Origin: Gemmatimonadota bacterium
Lineage (GTDB): Bacteria > Latescibacterota > UBA2968
Length of the DNA stretch: 61,122 nucleotides
NCBI GenBank assembly: GCA_026705765.1
Contig: JAPPAB010000058.1
Span: 1 to 61,122 of the forward strand
Direction: 5' to 3'
The notes beneath the pieces were generated by a model, which did not search any database, had not been told where the DNA came from, and saw only the letters and a program-made list of their open reading frames with translations. Made by a program: the position numbers and the translations under genes. Below are positions 27,025 through 35,104 of this stretch, in pieces; position 1 is the stretch's first letter; every line of letters starts with the position of its first letter.

Positions 27025-28434
27025 TCAGGGTTTTTCTTTGTTGAGTTTATATTTGCGGTACAGGTGGCGAAATTGGTCGTAGCTGAGTTTGAGTTGTTTG
27101 GCGGCTTCACGCTGGTTCCAGGAGACTTTATCGAGAATGCGCCGCAATAGACTCAGTTCATAGGATTGCACTTGTGATTCAAAACCGTCGTTCAATTCGG
27201 GTGATTGGGGCGCTTGTTGAGAAACTTCGGGGGGCAGATCGTCGGGTTCAATCTCAGTTCCGCGGACGACACAGGCCGCGCGTTCGGCCGCAAATTTGAG
27301 TTCGCGCACATTGCCCGGCCAGCTATATGTCATCAGGCGTTCTGTTGCCGCATCGGAAAAATCGCGTTTTTGCAGGCCCGGTACTTCTTCGACGATTTGT
27401 GCGACAAAATAATCGGCTAATGCGGGAATGTCTTCTCGGCGTTCGCGCAACGGGGGCATGTGCAAGACTTCAAAGCGCAATCTGTCGTAGAGGTCCTGGC
27501 GGAATCGGCCTTCGGCAATTTCCGTTTCGAGGTCGGTATTCGTGGCGGCAATAACGCGAACATCGACAAAGATGGGTGTCGCGCTGCCCACGCGCTGGAT
27601 TTCGCTATATTCTATGGCGCGCAATACGTTTTGCTGAAATTCGGGGGTGGTGTTGCCGATTTCATCGAGGAATAGGGTGCCGCCACTGGCGGCTTCAAAT
27701 TTGCCCGGGCGGGCTTCTGTCGCGCCAGTATAAGCCCCTTTTTCGTGTCCAAAGAGTTCGCTTTCGAGCAACTGGTCGGCAATGGCGGCGCAGTTGACTT
27801 TGACAAAGGGGCGGTCTTTGCGGTCACTGCTATAGTGTATGGCAGCGGCGACGAGTTCTTTGCCCGTTCCGGGTTCGCCTGTGATGAGTGCGGGGCGGGG
27901 GATGGGGGCTACGGTTTGCGCTCGCTGGAGGATTTGCTGGAGTTTGGGGCTGGAGCCGATGATTTGATAGCGCTTGCCAAATTCGTCCCGGTAGAATTGG
28001 TTTTCGCGCCCCAGGTCCTGAACTTCTGCCCGCAGTTGGGCATTTTCCCTGAGTGCTTGATACACGCGGTCGAGTTTTTCAAGGCTGAGTTCGATTTTGT
28101 CTTCGATATAAAAGTCTTTTTCAATAAAGTCTGTTGCGCCCAATCGCAATGCAGCTACGGCAGTATCTATTGTGCCCTGTCCGGTGAGCATGATGATGGG
28201 CAGGTCGGGAACGGATTCGAGCATTTGTGGTAAAATTTCGAGGCCATTGGGTTCATCGGGTCCGTAATCGAGGTCGAGAATGGCCAGGCCAATCTGATTG
28301 GGATGCTGTTGGAGATATGTTAGCGCTTCGCGCCCGGTGGAGAAGGCGTGGATCTTGCGCGTGTCGTCTCGCAGGCTTCGAATCAGCATGTCGAGGACTT
28401 CTATCTGGTCGTCAGCAACGATAATTTCAGTCAT
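27025..28434 (-). CDS. Sigma-54-dependent response regulator (NtrC type)
   Basis: The 469-residue protein has a receiver domain (1-125; acidic VADD, phospho-acceptor in AILDLDYG, Lys in FIEKDF), an AAA+ domain (about 155-390) with Walker A TGEPGTGKELVAAAIH, the sigma-54 contact loop GAYTGA and GGTLFLDEIG, and a FIS-type helix-turn-helix at the C-terminus (NQREAAKQLKLSYDQFRHLYRKY). Phosphorylated, it should remodel sigma-54 polymerase. It is directly downstream of the TPR kinase gene, its likely partner. A sigma-54-type promoter lies before pspA in the same block, an obvious target. Confidence 0.93.
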   Translation of the reverse strand: MTEIIVADDQIEVLDMLIRSLRDDTRKIHAFSTGREALTYLQQHPNQIGLAILDLDYGPDEPNGLEILPQMLESVPDLPIIMLTGQGTIDTAVAALRLGATDFIEKDFYIEDKIELSLEKLDRVYQALRENAQLRAEVQDLGRENQFYRDEFGKRYQIIGSSPKLQQILQRAQTVAPIPRPALITGEPGTGKELVAAAIHYSSDRKDRPFVKVNCAAIADQLLESELFGHEKGAYTGATEARPGKFEAASGGTLFLDEIGNTTPEFQQNVLRAIEYSEIQRVGSATPIFVDVRVIAATNTDLETEIAEGRFRQDLYDRLRFEVLHMPPLRERREDIPALADYFVAQIVEEVPGLQKRDFSDAATERLMTYSWPGNVRELKFAAERAACVVRGTEIEPDDLPPEVSQQAPQSPELNDGFESQVQSYELSLLRRILDKVSWNQREAAKQLKLSYDQFRHLYRKYKLNKEKP

Positions 28435-28446
28435 GGGATAAGGGTC

Positions 28447-29700
28447 TTATTGAATAAATTCTTCAGCTATTGGATCGCGCGAGGTATCGGGTACGCTGTG
28501 TTGCAGGCCAATGCTATCTTGTTGTGTTGAGACTTCAAAATCGACGGGCAGGTCAATGCGAAAAACCGCGCCTGCACCGGGGCGGCTGATCACGCGCAAC
28601 GTGCCTCGGTGTGCCGCTGCAATGCGAGAGCATATACTCAGCCCATAGCCATTGCCCCGTTCTCGCGTTGAAAATCCGGGATCAAATATGCGGGTTTGCA
28701 AATTTTCCGGAATGCCGGGGCCATTGTCTTCCACTTCAATATATACCGAACTGCGTTCTGTATCGGCGCCGACCTGTACTCTCACCACGCCATTATCTTC
28801 AACGGCTTCGATGGCGTTGAGGGTCAGGTTTGTCACGGCTTCAGATAACATGCCAGCGTCCGCTTTTACCTGAGGCACATGAGGTTCTGCAGCAAAGATG
28901 AGTTCTTTGTCCCCTGCTCGTGCAGAGAGTCTGTGGGTCATTTTTTCAATGAGTTGAGGCACATCGACCAGCGCGGGGTTCATCGTGTCTTGTTTCATAG
29001 ACCGCAAGTAGGCAACCCATTGGTTGTAGATGTGTTCTTGTTCGTGTGCGATGTCTTTCAGGTCATCCAGGCCATCGGAATTTGGCGGTAAATTGCGTAT
29101 GGCGCGGCGCATTCGGCTGCCGGAGAGACCCATCAAATTTTTGATGCGATGGCCGTGCGTGTAGAGGCTTTCATAGACTTGTGCGCGTCCAAGGTCTATG
29201 AGTTCGAGAGATAGGCGGGCGAGAATGCTCGATGCCCTGACGCCAAATTCTTCGGTGATGCTTGCGTATTCTCGTTCCATTTGTGCCGGGCTCATGTGTT
29301 GAAAGAGCAAGCGGGCGAGGTTGCGATAGGGTAGCATGTAATCGGGTTCGAGGTGTACGGCGATTTTAAATTCGCCAAGGGCCGATAGGATTTGCCCATT
29401 TTGCATGAGCAAAACGCCCAGATTATTATGCCCGGGCGCAAAGAGGGGATCGGCTTCCAAACCCCGGCGGTAAACGGCAATGGCTCGCGATGCGTTTTCA
29501 GGAAAGTCATCGAGCAGGCTGCCCAACAAAAAACAGACGCGGTCCATTTCTTCGCCCTGGGCATCGACAGACAAAATGTATTCGAGGTGTTCAACCGCTT
29601 TTTTGTAGTCGCCCGAGCCTGGCGCTGCCCCGCGTGCGTGTTGCAGGGCCGTTTGGAAATGGGCTTCCAGATTGAGGTGTGTGTTCAGGGTGTTGGACAT
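28447..29700 (-). CDS. Cytoplasmic TPR histidine kinase
   Basis: The 417-residue protein has TPR-like repeats in residues 35-135 (GHNNLGVLLMQNGQILSALGEFKIAVHLEP), a phospho-acceptor helix with THGHRIKNLMG near 180 and a HATPase domain at 270-390 (NAIEAVED N-box, VEDNGPGIP, FSTRERGNGYGLSIC). There is no membrane helix or classical sensor domain, so input probably comes through protein contacts with the TPR part. It sits between flotillin and the sigma-54 regulator, with 4 and 12 bases of spacing, which makes a two-component pair tied to the membrane proteins of the block. Confidence 0.88.
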   Translation of the reverse strand: MSNTLNTHLNLEAHFQTALQHARGAAPGSGDYKKAVEHLEYILSVDAQGEEMDRVCFLLGSLLDDFPENASRAIAVYRRGLEADPLFAPGHNNLGVLLMQNGQILSALGEFKIAVHLEPDYMLPYRNLARLLFQHMSPAQMEREYASITEEFGVRASSILARLSLELIDLGRAQVYESLYTHGHRIKNLMGLSGSRMRRAIRNLPPNSDGLDDLKDIAHEQEHIYNQWVAYLRSMKQDTMNPALVDVPQLIEKMTHRLSARAGDKELIFAAEPHVPQVKADAGMLSEAVTNLTLNAIEAVEDNGVVRVQVGADTERSSVYIEVEDNGPGIPENLQTRIFDPGFSTRERGNGYGLSICSRIAAAHRGTLRVISRPGAGAVFRIDLPVDFEVSTQQDSIGLQHSVPDTSRDPIAEEFIQ

Positions 29701-29704
29701 GCCA

Positions 29705-31279
29705 TTACTCTGATGTATCGGATTTGCCGTTTTCTCCGGGTGTTTGCTCGCCGTTCATTTTGCCCAAAAATTCGGGCAATTCAAGCCCTGCCAGACGCGC
29801 CAGATCGTGCATGGGAGGTAGCGCACCCATGAGGCGTTGTCCCAGGTTGGACATGCCACTCTCGCCATTGCCGCTGTCCCAGACCATTACTTTGTCGATG
29901 GGTAAGTTGCTAATGGCTTCTGCCTGAATATTGGCGACTTCGGTGAGGCGTTCGATGATCAGGAAGGCCGCTGCTGCTTGGTCGTTGCTGCCACAGGCTT
30001 CGACGAGTTGTCTGTATCCTTCGGCTTTGGCATTGAGAATGGCCTGAGTCCCTTCGGCTTCAGCCTGTTTTTGCGCGAGAATGGCAGCGGCTTCACCTTC
30101 GGCAATAAGCCGTCGCTGTTCTTTTTCGGCTTCTGCCTGAACGACCTGGCGTTGTTTTTCGGCTTCTGCCTGAACGACGATTTCTGCACGCAGGCGCGCT
30201 TCTTCGCGCAGTGCTCGGGCTTCTTCGGCTGCTTTTTCAGCGGTTTCCTGCGCGACGCGAATGGCGCCGTCAGTGGCTTTGGTCGCTTCTTCTGATTTTC
30301 TACGCGCTTCTTCTTCTGCAACGCGTTGTCCCGCGCGATAGCCCGCTGTTTTTGCTTCTGCTTCTGTTTCTGATTGTACGGCTTCTGCTTCGAGAGCCGC
30401 GACATTCTGACGTTTGTCCCGCCCGGCCTGTGCTTCGCCAATTTCTGCTTCTGATTCGAGTGCTGCGACCTGTCGTCGTCTGTCTCTCGCGGCTTCTGAT
30501 TCACCGATTTCTGCTTCTGATTCGAGTGCTGCGACCTGTCGTCGTCTGTTTCGCGCAGCTTCGGCTTCGCCAACTTCGGCCTCTGAATCAGCTGCGGCGA
30601 CATCCCGACGCCGATCGCGTGCGCGTTCGGCCACGCCGACCTGTCCGTGTCGTTCTTGTTCGGCCACGTCGATAGATGCCTGATTCACGGCTTCAGCGGC
30701 TGCTTTTTGGCCGATGGCTTTGATGTAGCCGCTTTCGTCGTCGAGGTCTTTGATGTTGACGTTGATAACTGCCAGACCAATTTTTTCCATTTCAGTGGAG
30801 ACGGCGTCATTTACTTTGGTCATGAATGCCTGTCGGTCCTGATTGATTTCTTCGATTTGCATGGTTGCAATGACCGCGCGCATCTGGCCGAGGATGATGT
30901 CCTGTGCCTGGCTCTGAATTTGATCGCGGGACAGGCCCAGGAGGCGGATGGCCGCGTTTTGCATAACGCCGGGCTGATTGGAGATAGCTGCTGTGACTGT
31001 GGTGGGCACAGATACGCGGATGTTTTCTTGTGATAGCGCGTTGTCCAGGTCGATGGGGACGACAAAGGGTTCGAGGTCGAGGTACTCGTAGTCCTGCAAT
31101 AGGGGCAGGACAAAAGCTGCACCACCGTGTACACATTTTGCAGCTGTGCCACCCCCTGTTTTGCCGTAGATGACGAGAATTTTGTTGGATGGACAGCGTT
31201 TGTAACGCGAGATGAATGTGAGGAACAGCAATAATACAACGGCTGATAGGAGTACGGTGAGAATGAATTCGGTGGGCAT
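29705..31279 (-). CDS. Flotillin/SPFH-family membrane scaffold protein
   Basis: The 524-residue protein has one N-terminal membrane helix (about 5-25), an SPFH domain (about 30-200) and a long Ala/Glu/Arg-rich coiled-coil tail, as in flotillins that form membrane microdomains. Residues about 220-307 are four tandem 22-residue units of the form ARDRRRQVAALESEAEIGEA. ATG 31279 is chosen because AAAGGAG lies just upstream. The preceding gene encodes an NfeD-like protein, the usual flotillin partner. Its position before the TPR kinase suggests that it helps organise or sense membrane state. Confidence 0.9.
   Translation of the reverse strand: MPTEFILTVLLSAVVLLLFLTFISRYKRCPSNKILVIYGKTGGGTAAKCVHGGAAFVLPLLQDYEYLDLEPFVVPIDLDNALSQENIRVSVPTTVTAAISNQPGVMQNAAIRLLGLSRDQIQSQAQDIILGQMRAVIATMQIEEINQDRQAFMTKVNDAVSTEMEKIGLAVINVNIKDLDDESGYIKAIGQKAAAEAVNQASIDVAEQERHGQVGVAERARDRRRDVAAADSEAEVGEAEAARNRRRQVAALESEAEIGESEAARDRRRQVAALESEAEIGEAQAGRDKRQNVAALEAEAVQSETEAEAKTAGYRAGQRVAEEEARRKSEEATKATDGAIRVAQETAEKAAEEARALREEARLRAEIVVQAEAEKQRQVVQAEAEKEQRRLIAEGEAAAILAQKQAEAEGTQAILNAKAEGYRQLVEACGSNDQAAAAFLIIERLTEVANIQAEAISNLPIDKVMVWDSGNGESGMSNLGQRLMGALPPMHDLARLAGLELPEFLGKMNGEQTPGENGKSDTSE
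30359..30622 (-). repeat. Four tandem 66-bp coding repeats in the flotillin gene
   Basis: Four consecutive 22-residue units (66 bp each) encode the Ala/Arg/Glu coiled-coil stretch. The two middle units are almost identical at DNA level over runs of about 35 bases, suggesting recent duplication or copy-number variation. Confidence 0.8.
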
Positions 31280-31301
31280 GGAGTCTCCTTTAAGTTCGGG
31301 A

Positions 31302-31904
31302 TTAAATGGGTTCGACTTCAACGGTGGTTATGTCGAGTGTTCGCAGTACGCGGACCGGCGTTTTGTTCTGGATGGGTTGCCCGTCTTTGCTGCGCGCAGA
31401 GATGTAGTTGACAGCCCCGCTTTCCATCACGCGGATTTGACCCGCTCCATTTTCGGGGATGTCGATATAGACTTCGCCTTCATTGCCGATGCAGGACGAT
31501 AGGTTTCGGTTATGCGATTCGGAGAGTTGTTGCACTTTGTAAAAGAAATACGCAACCAGGACCATCCCTGCGCCGCCCCATATGAGGCCGCGAAGAACCG
31601 ACTCTTCGACTGAGAGGCCCAGGTCGAGGTAGAGTGCACCAGCCCAGCCAAAGAGCATGCCAAAGGCAATCACGGAACGCAGCGAGAGCAGTTGAAAGGT
31701 GGCGGTACCGTGATCATAAGGACTATTATCGACATCTGGCCCCGCATCGTTGGCATTGAAGCTGTCATGGTCCATGACGTCTGCGGAATCGCCCAGGCCC
31801 ATGAGTGTTGTGATAAATTGCCAGAGAAACAATAGGGTGAAGAAGACGGCACAGCCATAGAATGCCTGAGTGAGAGGCGCGAGTTCTGACCACCATGCCT
31901 GCAT
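31302..31904 (-). CDS. NfeD-like membrane protein, flotillin partner
   Basis: The 200-residue protein has about three membrane helices (about 15-37, 78-95, 102-123) and a beta-rich C-terminal domain (about 135-200: GNEGEVYIDIPENGAGQIRV and VRVLRTLDITTVEVEPI) consistent with the OB fold of NfeD/YuaF proteins. Those proteins are encoded beside flotillins and stabilise them. TGGAGG precedes the ATG. The gene is 22 bases before the flotillin start. Family assignment rests on topology, the C-terminal pattern and the neighbour. Confidence 0.75.
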   Translation of the reverse strand: MQAWWSELAPLTQAFYGCAVFFTLLFLWQFITTLMGLGDSADVMDHDSFNANDAGPDVDNSPYDHGTATFQLLSLRSVIAFGMLFGWAGALYLDLGLSVEESVLRGLIWGGAGMVLVAYFFYKVQQLSESHNRNLSSCIGNEGEVYIDIPENGAGQIRVMESGAVNYISARSKDGQPIQNKTPVRVLRTLDITTVEVEPI

Positions 31905-31948
31905 ATTAACCTCCAGAAATCTTGCGCGTTCTATAACTACTTTGGGTG

Positions 31949-31967
31949 TAGGAACCTGTTATTCCTA
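31949..31967. promoter_or_regulatory. Inverted repeat upstream of the NfeD-flotillin genes
   Basis: TAGGAA-CCTGTTA-TTCCTA is a perfect 6-7-6 inverted repeat about 45 bases before the NfeD-like start, in the 110-base gap after the sigma-factor gene. It contains GGAAT and GGTTCC, loosely like an ECF -35 element, but I cannot place a -10. It could be an operator for a second promoter in the block. Confidence 0.35.
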
Positions 31968-32014
31968 AATTTGTCTATGCAAAGGGCGAAAAGCAAGGGT
32001 TATTTCGCATCCGG

Positions 32015-32605
32015 TCATCCGGGCTGTAAACCGAGTTTGCGAAATTCGCTTTTGAGCTGGCGACGAGCGCGGCACAGCCAGGTTTTTACGGTTCCGAGTG
32101 GAACGCGAAGCGCCTGTGTGATTTCTTCGTAGGACCAGTCCATGACGTAGCGCAGCCACATGGCTTTGCGATAGCGTTCGGGCAAGTTTTGTATGCTTTT
32201 GTGGACCAATTGTATGCGTTCGCGTTTTTCGACTATTTGGTCTGGTAGCGCGCCGGGTATGAGGTCGCGGATGACGTTGTGTACGACTTCGGGGTCTTCG
32301 GTTTGATAGACCCAGTTTTGCCGGACTTGCTGCGAGCGCAGGTGCGAGCGATAGACGTTGAGGGCAATTTGCGTGAGCCAGGTCGAAAATGCTGCCTGGC
32401 CTTTGAATGTGTGGAGCGAGCGATAGGCGCGGAAAAATGTGTCTTGCATCAGGTCGTCAATGGTGTCGCGGTCCGAGATGCGCTGTGCGAGGGTGCCGTA
32501 GATCTGACTTTGATATTTGTGGTAGAGCGTTTCAAATGCCCGGCGGTCGCCCGAGAGGGATGCGCGAATCAGGTTTTGATCCTGTGTTTTCACTTTTTTC
32601 TCCAT
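32015..32605 (-). CDS. ECF-type RNA polymerase sigma factor
   Basis: The 196-residue protein has region 2 (FETLYHKYQSQIYGTLAQRISDRDTIDDLMQDTFFRAYRSLHTFKGQAAFSTWL) and region 4 (LPERYRKAMWLRYVMDWSYEEITQALRVPLGTVKTWLCRARRQLKSEF), the ECF layout. No anti-sigma gene is adjacent, unlike the second ECF gene at 43938. It lies between the PspB-like genes and NfeD/flotillin. The start at 32605 has no clear ribosome site. It may be controlled by an unlinked anti-sigma factor or by the SpoIIE-type phosphatase pathway of the block; that is inference. Confidence 0.9.
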   Translation of the reverse strand: MEKKVKTQDQNLIRASLSGDRRAFETLYHKYQSQIYGTLAQRISDRDTIDDLMQDTFFRAYRSLHTFKGQAAFSTWLTQIALNVYRSHLRSQQVRQNWVYQTEDPEVVHNVIRDLIPGALPDQIVEKRERIQLVHKSIQNLPERYRKAMWLRYVMDWSYEEITQALRVPLGTVKTWLCRARRQLKSEFRKLGLQPG

Positions 32606-32649
32606 TCGTTAAGGTAATTCGTTTATTACTATTCTTTTGTTTGTGACAA

Positions 32650-32665
32650 GACGGATTTTTCCGTC
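32650..32665 (-). terminator. Weak terminator-like hairpin
   Basis: GACGGA and TCCGTC pair perfectly around a 4-base loop, overlapping the stop codon of the 56-residue protein. The T-run that follows on the minus strand is short and broken, so it may only attenuate transcription before the sigma-factor gene. Confidence 0.35.
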
Positions 32666-32834
32666 AGTCTCTTTTGAGCAAGCGATAACCGATCCCAATA
32701 CATATAGCGGCGATGAGAAGTCCGATCAGGTGCAAGATTGATTCCAGTAGAGAGCCGATGAGTGGGAAGAGAACTGTAAAGCCAATATAGCCGCCAATGA
32801 CGATGAATACGATGCCGATAAGTTTTGCCAACAT
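32664..32834 (-). CDS. 56-residue hydrophobic membrane protein
   Basis: This short gene encodes a protein that is nearly all membrane-spanning. It starts MLAKLIGIVFIVIGGYI and ends GYRLLKRD, with two hydrophobic stretches and a basic C-terminal tail, consistent with a small PspD/PspG-like or phage-shock accessory protein by size and place. AAAGGA lies 6-7 bases before the ATG, which supports translation. It follows the third PspB-like gene by about 35 bases. No family was recognised; an overlapping frame on the same strand is His/Arg-rich and unlikely. Confidence 0.65.
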   Translation of the reverse strand: MLAKLIGIVFIVIGGYIGFTVLFPLIGSLLESILHLIGLLIAAICIGIGYRLLKRD

Positions 32835-32870
32835 GAGATGTCCTTTTTTCAGGAGGTGTGAGGTTGTCCG

Positions 32871-33233
32871 TCATTCCGAGATGGTCTGCGGAGGTGGAGA
32901 TGGTGTAGCGACCGATTTGTTTTCGAGACGCTCGAGTTTGTCGTCGTTGGTGATGACGATGTCTTGAAGGTCGATGAGGCGTTTTTCGAGTTCTTTCACG
33001 CGTTTTGTCAGCTTTTCAGACAGGTTGTTGTTTTTGGTCGATCTGTTTCTTTTTTGGTCTTCTCTGTCGAATGTGTCTGCGAGGATGAAAAAAGTAATGA
33101 AAGCTATAGCCCCCCAGGCTGCCAACAAGATGAGACCTCCTCCAAATGTTGGGTCATGGAGAATAAAGGCAACTGTACCGCCTGCAAGAATAATCAAGCT
33201 GATACCAACCGTGAGTGTAAGAAAGATACGCAT
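32871..33233 (-). CDS. PspB-like membrane/coiled-coil protein, third copy
   Basis: The 120-residue protein has two membrane helices (about 5-26 and 32-50), a basic linker and a coiled coil (about 70-105) containing KELEKRLIDLQDIVITNDDKLERL. That coiled-coil block matches the two smaller neighbours almost position for position. PspB is a small membrane protein with a coiled-coil tail that couples the envelope to PspA and PspF in proteobacteria; the likeness here is by architecture. The ribosome site AGGGAGGGCACC before the ATG is the same as that of the next upstream gene. Confidence 0.7.
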   Translation of the reverse strand: MRIFLTLTVGISLIILAGGTVAFILHDPTFGGGLILLAAWGAIAFITFFILADTFDREDQKRNRSTKNNNLSEKLTKRVKELEKRLIDLQDIVITNDDKLERLENKSVATPSPPPQTISE

Positions 33234-33256
33234 GGTGCCCTCCCTGTTCGTTTAAG

Positions 33257-33478
33257 TTAGCGAGAAATGGGCGATCGGTCGAATTTTTCGTCAATGGTGA
33301 TGAGGATGTCCTGAATGTCCGTAAGCCTGCGTTCGAGTTCGTTCATTCGCTCATTCAAGCGTTTTTCCGCCTCGCTGGGGATGGAGCTTTTTGTGCGGCG
33401 GTCGATGAATTTGTGTGTCGCTGATACAATGGCTCCTACAATGATGATCATTGATATGCCAACAAAGAAATCAATCAT
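33257..33478 (-). CDS. PspB-like membrane/coiled-coil protein, second copy
   Basis: A 73-residue protein with one membrane helix (about 4-22) followed by RRTKSSIPSEAEKRLNERMNELERRL and TDIQDILITIDEKFDR. It is a clear paralogue of the 65-residue protein encoded just upstream, sharing its register throughout. GGGAGGGCACC precedes ATG 33478. PspB-like architecture is inferred. Confidence 0.75.
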   Translation of the reverse strand: MIDFFVGISMIIIVGAIVSATHKFIDRRTKSSIPSEAEKRLNERMNELERRLTDIQDILITIDEKFDRSPISR

Positions 33479-33489
33479 GGTGCCCTCCC

Positions 33490-33687
33490 TTATTTTCTGC
33501 TGAGTTTTTCGTCGATGGTGATCATGACGTCCTGAATGTCTGTGAGCCTGCGGTCGAGTTCGTCCATTCTTGCGTTTATGCGTTCTTCTGCATCGCTGGG
33601 GATGGATCCTCTGGTGCGGTGCTCGATGGATTTGTATGCCGCTGATGCGAGAATGATTATCGCTACCATGATTCCAATTTCAAACAT
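33490..33687 (-). CDS. PspB-like membrane/coiled-coil protein, first copy
   Basis: A 65-residue protein with one membrane helix (about 2-20), a basic stretch HRTRGSIPSDAEERINARM and the coiled coil DELDRRLTDIQDVMITIDEKL. ATG 33687 is preferred because GGGAGGG lies about 8 bases upstream; an earlier in-frame start at 33705 would skip this site. It follows the winged-helix membrane protein gene by 21 bases. Confidence 0.75.
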   Translation of the reverse strand: MFEIGIMVAIIILASAAYKSIEHRTRGSIPSDAEERINARMDELDRRLTDIQDVMITIDEKLSRK

Positions 33688-33708
33688 TATTTTTCCCTCC
33701 CACATTCA

Positions 33709-34380
33709 TTAGAGTTCATCTACGGGTCTCGCGCGGTATTTTTCATCCCAGCGTTCGATTTCCGGAAAATGGTAAACGACCAGTCCCGAATCTGAGATTC
33801 GCATTTCCGCATGACCACTTATGGTTAATTCTCGCAGGATTTCTTCGGTTTTTTCAACTGTTATTCTGGTGTCCATGGCGGCTTCTGTCACGGTGAGGTT
33901 GCCCCCTTTTTCCCGGGCGAGACGGAGTATGCGATGCTGATTTTTGGCATGTGCTTTTTCGTCTCCCGATCTTTTGACTCTGCGACCTGCCCACCATATG
34001 AGTTGAGAGAATACGATTAAGGCGAGGCCACTACTGAGTTTTTCGTGCATGAATGAGGTTGTGCTATTGGTCCAGAGGAGATGTTCTATCAATGTAATGA
34101 GTACGAGCAGGAGGCCGCAAAATCCCATAAGTGCAGCCATTCCTATTAAGCCATAAGCGAAGAGGTAACGCATGGCACAACTCCCATCGGTGGCGAGGTC
34201 AGAGAGGCGGTCGGGCACGCGCTTGAATGAATGGGTTGCGGTTTGGAAATCACTGCCCGCGCTGTGAACGCGCGCCTCCCAGTTTCCCTTCCATTTCTTT
34301 TTTATTTTTCGCTCCGCATCGTTGACCGCGCGGTCAATTTTGCTGGCGATTTCATCGGCGAGTTTTTCCAGGTCACGCAT
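33709..34380 (-). CDS. Membrane protein with C-terminal winged helix, PspA neighbour
   Basis: The 223-residue protein opens with a charged amphipathic helix (DLEKLADEIASKIDRAVNDAERKIKKKW), continues with two membrane helices (about 72-96 and 116-134) and ends in a winged-helix-like domain (about 145-222; HRILRLAREKGGNLTVTEAAMDTRITVEKTEEILRELTISGHAE). It overlaps the pspA stop by 8 bases, so expression is coupled. The architecture is that of a membrane-bound transcription or signalling factor. I do not know a named family; a PspC-like role is possible but unproven. Confidence 0.75.
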   Translation of the reverse strand: MRDLEKLADEIASKIDRAVNDAERKIKKKWKGNWEARVHSAGSDFQTATHSFKRVPDRLSDLATDGSCAMRYLFAYGLIGMAALMGFCGLLLVLITLIEHLLWTNSTTSFMHEKLSSGLALIVFSQLIWWAGRRVKRSGDEKAHAKNQHRILRLAREKGGNLTVTEAAMDTRITVEKTEEILRELTISGHAEMRISDSGLVVYHFPEIERWDEKYRARPVDEL

Positions 34381-35050
34381 CTTTTTGTCCCATTTTCTTT
34401 TTCAGTGCACTGAGTTCGTCTTCTACTGTGCTTTTGCGCTCGAGTTTGGAAAATTCTTCTTCCAGAGAGGGATCGGCACTCGCCATTTCTTGATGGGCTT
34501 CTGCTTCTGCTTCTTCGGACTCAATGCGCTGGCGGAATCGTTCAAAGCTCGAAAAAGCGTCTTCACCCACTCCCGAGAGGCCTCTGGCGATTTGCCTGCG
34601 GGCTTCGGCCGCACGACGTCGGGCAATCAGGGTGCCCTGGCGGGTACGGGCTTCGTCGAGTTTGGCTTTGAGTTGGGTGAGTTGCTGTTTGAGTTGGGAC
34701 GAGGTTTTACGGCTTTCTTCGAGGGCTACTTCGAGGTCGTGCGTGGCTTCCTGATTTGCAGCTTTGCGCTCGAGGGCGCGGCGGGCAAGGTCGTCTTCGC
34801 CGGCTTCAACGGCCATTTCAGCTTTTTTTTGCCATGCTTCGATTTGATCTTGTTTTTCGAGATATTGTCTTTCCAGACGTTTTTCATTGGCGACAGCCGT
34901 GCCGACCGAGGCTGTGGCTTTGTTGACGGCTTCTTCCATTTCCAGAATCATCTGGCGGATCATTTTTTCCGGGTCTTCTGCGCGGGTAATCAGGTCGTTG
35001 ACGTTGGCTTTGACGATGTCGGCCATTCTGTAAAAAATTCCGCGTGCCAT
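34373..35050 (-). CDS. pspA: PspA/IM30 phage-shock protein
   Basis: The 225-residue protein is almost entirely coiled coil, with the typical N-terminus MARGIFYRMADIVKANVNDLITRAEDPEKMIRQMILEMEEAV. PspA/IM30 proteins form ESCRT-III-like assemblies on damaged inner membranes and, in proteobacteria, hold the activator PspF inactive. AAAGGAG precedes the ATG. A sigma-54-type promoter lies at 35119-35135. It is the first gene of the minus-strand block and is coupled to the winged-helix membrane protein gene. Confidence 0.93.
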   Translation of the reverse strand: MARGIFYRMADIVKANVNDLITRAEDPEKMIRQMILEMEEAVNKATASVGTAVANEKRLERQYLEKQDQIEAWQKKAEMAVEAGEDDLARRALERKAANQEATHDLEVALEESRKTSSQLKQQLTQLKAKLDEARTRQGTLIARRRAAEARRQIARGLSGVGEDAFSSFERFRQRIESEEAEAEAHQEMASADPSLEEEFSKLERKSTVEDELSALKKKMGQKDA

Positions 35051-35104
35051 GATCTTCTCCTTTCACAAGGTGCTGCATTTATGAGATTATGATGTTTTTT
35101 GTCG

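Noticed and set aside
27745-28233. 162-codon plus-strand frame opposite the sigma-54 regulator
   Set aside because: Opposite conserved AAA+ and receiver motifs; a shadow.
29959-30603. 214-codon minus-strand frame in the flotillin repeat region
   Set aside because: Lys/Gln/Pro-rich alternate frame of the same tandem repeats; the SPFH frame is the real one.
32629-32874. 81-codon minus-strand frame overlapping the 56-residue membrane gene
   Set aside because: His/Arg/Tyr-rich with no good ribosome site, while the other frame encodes a clean membrane protein with AAAGGA.
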